Assembly (NCBI GenBank): GCA_946478635.1
Contig: CAMLCX010000160.1
Span: forward strand, 1-9,559
Direction: 5' to 3'
DNA: 9,559 nt
From: an uncultured Pseudomonadota bacterium
GTDB taxonomy: Bacteria > Desulfobacterota_B > Binatia > UBA9968
In this document: piece by piece, positions 6,445-9,559 of the stretch
Position numbering within the stretch: the first letter of the stretch is position 1
How the letters are laid out: every line of letters begins with the position of its first letter
Notes under the pieces: generated by a model
The model's input: the letters and a program-made list of their open reading frames with translations, nothing else
Databases searched by the model: none
What the model was told of the DNA's origin: nothing
Translations under genes and position numbers: made by a program

Positions 6445-7380
6445 TTACAGTAAATCAATTTGCATGCCTTCATGAGCGACGACCGTGGAACGAAAAAGCT
6501 GCTTTGCCTGCTGTTCGATCTTTTTCATGGTTTTGTCATCGTGGGTCGGTTCATGGTGGAACAGGGCAAGGCGTTTGACGCCGGCCTTGCTCGCAACCTC
6601 TGCAGCCATTTCAATGGTGCTGTGGCCCCAGCCCTTGCGCGGTTTGTCGCGCGATAGGTATTCATCGCGCAGATATTGGGCGTCATGGATTAATAAGTCG
6701 GCGCCGCGGATAAAGTCGATAATTTCCGGATAACCGCCGTCTTGCTGCTCGATGTCGGTGGCGTAAACGACGCTCTTGCTTCGATAATGCACCCGGTAAA
6801 GCATGACGCCGTTTAACGGGTGCGCCGAGCTCTTGCAAGTGGTTATCATCAGTTCTTCGGACGGTGCGCCGTCGGCCGGTGGAGACCGCTCGATCTTGGG
6901 TCGCCTGGCGGAGGAGCCGAAGCGAATGATCTCGCCACCGGCCAGTGAAAAAATTTCCTTTTTGCCTTTGAGCTCGTCGAGCGAGACCGGAAATAGATGG
7001 CTGTGGGTTAAATGGCGCAGGCTTCGGGTGAGCGCGCCGCGGCTCGCGCCTGGACCAAGAATGTATGAATGCGCTTTGGGCGTCAGCAAAGGCTCAAAGA
7101 AGCACAGTCCCATGACATGATCGATGTGGGTGTGGCTTAAGAAAACATAAGCCGGCGGGGGCGGCAGAGCGCCACTACAAAACTCCTTGCCGAGCGCAAT
7201 GATGCCGGTTCCGGCGTCGAAGATCAGCCGGCGGCCATCCACTTCGACCTCGACACAGGACGTGTTGCCGCCGACGCCGAGGGTTTTCGGATCGACCGTC
7301 GGATAACTGCCACGCACCCCCCAAAAGCGGAGCCTGAAGCGGGAACCCTTATTGGCGCTGCGCGAAGTTCGGGCGCTCAT
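6445..7380 (-). CDS. Metallo-beta-lactamase-fold hydrolase (TaR3/PhnP-like)
   Basis: This 311-residue cytoplasmic protein has the metal-binding motif HTHIDH (83-88). Further probable ligands are H187 (SSAHPLNG), D209 (YATDIE) and the HHEPTHDD region (275-282), so a two-metal site looks complete. The opening FWGVRGSYPT...GGNTSCVEV (19-45) is typical of the TaR3-like subgroup related to PhnP and RNase Z, which includes hydrolases of phosphodiester bonds. It starts 9 nt after the stop of the cyclase gene, almost certainly in the same operon. A natural hypothesis is that it hydrolyses a cyclic nucleotide, since class II cAMP phosphodiesterases share this fold and a similar HxHLDH motif, but the sequence alone does not fix the substrate. 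There is no signal peptide. Confidence 0.87.
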   Translation of the reverse strand: MSARTSRSANKGSRFRLRFWGVRGSYPTVDPKTLGVGGNTSCVEVEVDGRRLIFDAGTGIIALGKEFCSGALPPPPAYVFLSHTHIDHVMGLCFFEPLLTPKAHSYILGPGASRGALTRSLRHLTHSHLFPVSLDELKGKKEIFSLAGGEIIRFGSSARRPKIERSPPADGAPSEELMITTCKSSAHPLNGVMLYRVHYRSKSVVYATDIEQQDGGYPEIIDFIRGADLLIHDAQYLRDEYLSRDKPRKGWGHSTIEMAAEVASKAGVKRLALFHHEPTHDDKTMKKIEQQAKQLFRSTVVAHEGMQIDLL

Positions 7381-7389
7381 CTGGATGTT

Positions 7390-8472
7390 TTATCTTGCGC
7401 CGATGATGTTGAATGCCGGCACCGGCTTGTGAATGCCCTTGAGATTCAGCGCTTCGATCGGCTCGGCATCGAACGCCTCTTCCAACCGGCTCATGGTTTT
7501 TTGATCCGTGAGAATTTGCCCGCCCTTGGCCTCGGCGCAAAGTCGCGATGCCAGGTTCGGCAGATTGCCGACGGTGCCGTAGTCCATCCGCCCTTCGAAA
7601 CCCATGGTGCCGAGCGTCGCATAGCCGCTCACGAAGCCAACGCCGAGATCGAGATCGTACCCCTTTTTTCGCCAAGCCGTGCGTAATTCTTTTACACGGT
7701 CGCGCATTTCGATGGCCATGCGCGCCGCCTTGTGAGCGTGTTCTTCGCACGGGATCGGGTCGTTGAAAATTACCACAATCCCGTCTCCCATGAAACGCTC
7801 TAAAGTGCCCTCGAATTTGAAAATCAACTTGCCCATTTCGCTGTGATAATGGTGCAGAAACTCCATTACCTCTTCCGGTTCAGAGTTATCGGAGAATGCG
7901 GTGAAGCCGCGCAGGTCGAGAAACACGATGGTGATTTCCCTGCGGTGCGTCTTAAACAAATCGTTTTCTTCACCCAGGATCGCCTCAGCGATCTGCGGCG
8001 CAAGATAGCGCTTGAGCCGTGCCATGCGTTCGAGATCGGCCACCTGTCTTTTCACCGTATCGGCGAGGGTCCGGTTCCAGTCTTCGAGCCGGTCGTGCAT
8101 TTCTTTCAGCCGCATCATGGCGCGCACGCGGGCGAGAAGCTCCACCGCATCGAACGGTTTGGTCACATAATCATCGGCGCCGGCGTCAAGGCCCGCGACT
8201 TTGTCTTCCTGACTCGCTTTCGCGGTCAGCAGAATAACCGGAATGCTTCGATGCTCCTCATCTTGGCGCAGTCGCTTGACGACTTCCAAACCGTTCATCC
8301 GCGGCATCATGAAGTCAAGCAAAATCACATCGGGCTTGAAACCGGCGATTTTCTCCAGCGCCTCAACGCCGTCTCCCGCCCGTTCGATGACGAAGTCGTA
8401 CTCCATCAGCTCCTGTTCGAGAAGGTCGAGATTGAACGGCTCATCATCGACAATCAGAATTTTATTAGGCAT
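7390..8472 (-). CDS. Response regulator with class III nucleotidyl cyclase output
   Basis: A 360-residue two-domain protein. Residues 3-120 are a receiver with D9/D10, phosphoacceptor D53 (LLDFMMPRMNG), T83 and K105. A helical linker (about 120-170) leads to a class III adenylate/guanylate cyclase domain (about 175-355). The metal-binding aspartates are D186 (FLDLRGF) and D230 (RFMGDG); the transition-state pair N306 and R310 (NLASR) is present, so it should be active as a homodimer. The purine-selecting positions read R226 and G299 instead of the classical Lys and Asp/Thr, so cAMP versus cGMP cannot be predicted. The receiver is very like that of the sigma-54 regulator here (both have NLDLLEQEL), suggesting duplication and perhaps a shared kinase. 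ATG at 8472 directly precedes ILIVDDE; GTGGTGATG just upstream is a weak ribosome site. Confidence 0.93.
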   Translation of the reverse strand: MPNKILIVDDEPFNLDLLEQELMEYDFVIERAGDGVEALEKIAGFKPDVILLDFMMPRMNGLEVVKRLRQDEEHRSIPVILLTAKASQEDKVAGLDAGADDYVTKPFDAVELLARVRAMMRLKEMHDRLEDWNRTLADTVKRQVADLERMARLKRYLAPQIAEAILGEENDLFKTHRREITIVFLDLRGFTAFSDNSEPEEVMEFLHHYHSEMGKLIFKFEGTLERFMGDGIVVIFNDPIPCEEHAHKAARMAIEMRDRVKELRTAWRKKGYDLDLGVGFVSGYATLGTMGFEGRMDYGTVGNLPNLASRLCAEAKGGQILTDQKTMSRLEEAFDAEPIEALNLKGIHKPVPAFNIIGAR

Positions 8473-8599
8473 ACATCACCACTCTTAGCCTTGAACGCCG
8501 CAACGGCAGCGCGGACCGGCGTTTGTAGAACATCGAATCCGCAGCGCAGCGTTCGGTCGCCCGTTACCTTGTACCCGAAACTGAAAAACCAACTCTTCT

Positions 8600-8965
8600 T
8601 TAGCCGATAAATTTTTTGATCTTTTGCATGAGCAAATCCTCATCGATCGGTTTCGGCAGGTAGTCGTCGCAGCCCGCCTTGCGCGCGTCGATCTCATCGC
8701 CGACCATGGCATGGGAGGTGACCGCGATGATCGGAATCTGCTTGAGGGCGTCGTTGGCCTTGATGCGCCGGGTGGCTTCCCAGCCGTCCATGACCGGCAT
8801 GCCGAGGTCCATGAGAATCAAATCGGGCTTGACCTCCTCGGTTTTCCGGACGCCTTCAGCGCCGTCCACCGCTTGCAAAACGGCATACTCGTCTTCGAGC
8901 AGCTGCACGAGCAAGTCCCGATTCCAGTCGGTATCGTCGACTACAAGAATTGTTTTTTTGTCCAT
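8600..8965 (-). CDS. Single-domain CheY/DivK-like response regulator
   Basis: This 121-residue protein is a receiver only, with acidic pocket D10/D11, phosphoacceptor D53 (LMDLGMPVMDG), T83 and K105 (DDYLPKPI). There is no output domain, so it acts through protein contacts or as a phosphorelay intermediate, as DivK and Spo0F do. It precedes the cyclase gene by 127 nt and would have followed the histidine kinase gene directly if the DUF559 unit were absent. The end TSHAMVGDEIDARKAGCDDYLPKPI region is close to receivers found next to hybrid kinases. Start: the ATG at 8965; AAGG and GAGG lie nearby upstream. Confidence 0.93.
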   Translation of the reverse strand: MDKKTILVVDDTDWNRDLLVQLLEDEYAVLQAVDGAEGVRKTEEVKPDLILMDLGMPVMDGWEATRRIKANDALKQIPIIAVTSHAMVGDEIDARKAGCDDYLPKPIDEDLLMQKIKKFIG

Positions 8966-9039
8966 GGCCTTAGCCTCATCTAGCTAGTGATTTGAGATTT
9001 TCAATTTTAGACGGAACAGTCACACTCTCCTCTACGTTC

Positions 9040-9429
9040 CTAACTCTCCTGTTCTTTCCCAACCCTCGCCCTCTGGGAGAGGGACAGGGTGAGGGTGTGC
9101 GCAATTTGTTCCAATACTCCGTCGATGTTTTCTATGACTTCATTGTTCCAGAAGCGTAGAACCCGGAAACCTTGGGAAACAAAGAAATCAGTTCGACTTT
9201 GATCGGCGTCCACGTGCTCGGCGTGATGACCGCCATCGATCTCAATCACCAAGCGCCGTTCGTAACAGCAGAAGTCTGCGATAAACGCTCCGATAGGATA
9301 TTGGCGACGGAACTTGGCACCAGAGAGTTGGCGCGCTCGCAGGCGGAACCACAATCTGCCTTCCACTGCGGTTTGATCGCGGCGTAGCTGTCGTGCGCGA
9401 TCGCGCAACATCGGTACCTTGGTGTCCAT
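9040..9429 (-). CDS. DUF559 endonuclease-like protein
   Basis: A 129-residue protein of the DUF559 family, distantly related to Vsr and other PD-(D/E)xK-type nucleases. Visible family features are E23 in the first helix, GAKFRRQYPIG (37-47), FIADF (49-53), the core VIEIDGGHH (61-69) with E63 and D65, and GFRVLRFWNNEV (87-98). The catalytic core seems intact. The last part (about residues 112-124, TLTLSLSQRARVG) is encoded by the left palindromic repeat rather than by family sequence, so the true ancestral end was probably near residue 110. The start at 9429 lies 13 nt below the right repeat, and a GAGGGG from that repeat is the only candidate ribosome site. It sits between kinase and receiver genes, unrelated to them in function. 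Family DNA-cleavage activity is inferred, not proven. Confidence 0.85.
   Translation of the reverse strand: MDTKVPMLRDRARQLRRDQTAVEGRLWFRLRARQLSGAKFRRQYPIGAFIADFCCYERRLVIEIDGGHHAEHVDADQSRTDFFVSQGFRVLRFWNNEVIENIDGVLEQIAHTLTLSLSQRARVGKEQES
9058..9096 (-). repeat. Left copy of C-rich palindromic repeat (within DUF559 gene end)
   Basis: On the minus strand this reads ACCCTCACCCTGTCCC then TCTCCCAGAGGGCGAGGG. It is an inverted partner of the element at 9442-9476, matching at most positions (CCCTCACCCT..., TCTCCC, GGG, GAGGG). It contains a CCCTC/GAGGG stem. Such CCCTCACCC...CTCTCCC elements occur in many environmental genomes (from memory). Confidence 0.7.
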
Positions 9430-9441
9430 TTTAACAGCTTG

Positions 9442-9476
9442 CCCCTCACCCTTGCCTCTCCCGGTGGGAGAGGGAA
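9442..9476 (+). repeat. Right copy of C-rich palindromic repeat
   Basis: This reads CCCCTCACCCTTGCC then TCTCCCGGTGGGAGAGGGAA. It contains a perfect 8-bp stem CCTCTCCC/GGGAGAGG (9455-9462 and 9466-9473) with loop GGT. It lies about 16 nt past the histidine kinase stop and just upstream of the DUF559 start, in inverted orientation to the copy at 9058-9096. Confidence 0.72.
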
Positions 9477-9492
9477 TTTTAAAGGTTCAAAA

Positions 9493-9559
9493 TTATTGCG
9501 GGCTTTTCAGTTCCATCGGCAGCGTAATGGTAAATTTCGAGCCCTTGCCTTCCTCGCTC
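9493..9559 (-). CDS. C-terminal end of a sensor histidine kinase (partial)
   Basis: Only the last 21 codons lie in the window: SEEGKGSKFTITLPMELKSPQ and a TAA stop. The GKGSKFTITLPM pattern is the closing G2-box and final strand of HATPase_c domains of histidine kinases (consensus GxGSxFxxxLP). The gene continues beyond the right edge. It is probably the kinase for one or more of the three receivers downstream. Only the tail is visible, so sensor type and hybrid structure are unknown. Confidence 0.75.
   Translation of the reverse strand, partial: SEEGKGSKFTITLPMELKSPQ

Noticed and set aside
8473..8599. Sigma-54 promoter in front of the cyclase gene
   Set aside because: I could not find a GG-N10-GC pattern with the usual flanking bases here or in the other operon gaps checked by eye.
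1..9559. CRISPR array, tRNA, rRNA, insertion sequence with transposase
   Set aside because: There are no regularly spaced repeats, no cloverleaf, no rRNA signature and no transposase domain in any frame.

Overview
The window looks like a chromosomal piece of an uncultured, GC-rich Gram-negative bacterium. A Desulfobacterota-, Binatota- or Methylomirabilota-like soil or sediment lineage would fit, but this is an impression from gene content (PF04392-type binding protein, NtrC-type regulator, DUF559 gene next to palindromic repeats), not a phylogenetic result. Every gene I support lies on the minus strand, so transcription runs from high to low coordinates.

Main block (9559 down to 1202), in transcription order: the last 21 codons of a probable sensor histidine kinase; a DUF559 endonuclease-like gene bracketed by two inverted copies of a C-rich palindromic repeat; a stand-alone CheY/DivK-like receiver; a receiver fused to a class III nucleotidyl cyclase; a metallo-beta-lactamase-fold hydrolase starting 9 nt after the cyclase stop; a secreted PF04392-type substrate-binding protein; an 890-residue fusion of a cyclic-nucleotide-binding domain, a helical MalT/TPR-like region and a DASS/SLC13-type membrane transporter, whose ATG overlaps the preceding stop by one base; and an NtrC-family sigma-54 response regulator. 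Taken together this reads as a phosphorelay with three receiver outputs: a protein-interaction output, cyclic-nucleotide synthesis and sigma-54 transcription. A possible cyclic-nucleotide target (the cNMP-gated transporter fusion) and a hydrolase that might degrade the signal are encoded nearby. The circuit is an inference from domains and gene order. I see no direct evidence for which nucleotide is made or what is transported.

Left block (about 850 to 1): a 16-residue Lys/Ala peptide gene (651-701) has a near-consensus sigma-70 promoter, a leader able to form a long-range stem, and a Shine-Dalgarno sequence matching ten bases of the usual 16S tail. A strong hairpin lies about 80 nt downstream. 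Beyond a gene-free stretch with a REP-like palindrome and two related dyads, the first 50 codons of a probable exported protein run off the left edge.

The strongest leads are the cyclase/hydrolase/cNMP-transporter circuit, the unusual transporter fusion, the strongly expressed-looking 16-residue basic peptide, and the repeat-bracketed DUF559 unit whose repeat encodes the protein's own C-terminus.
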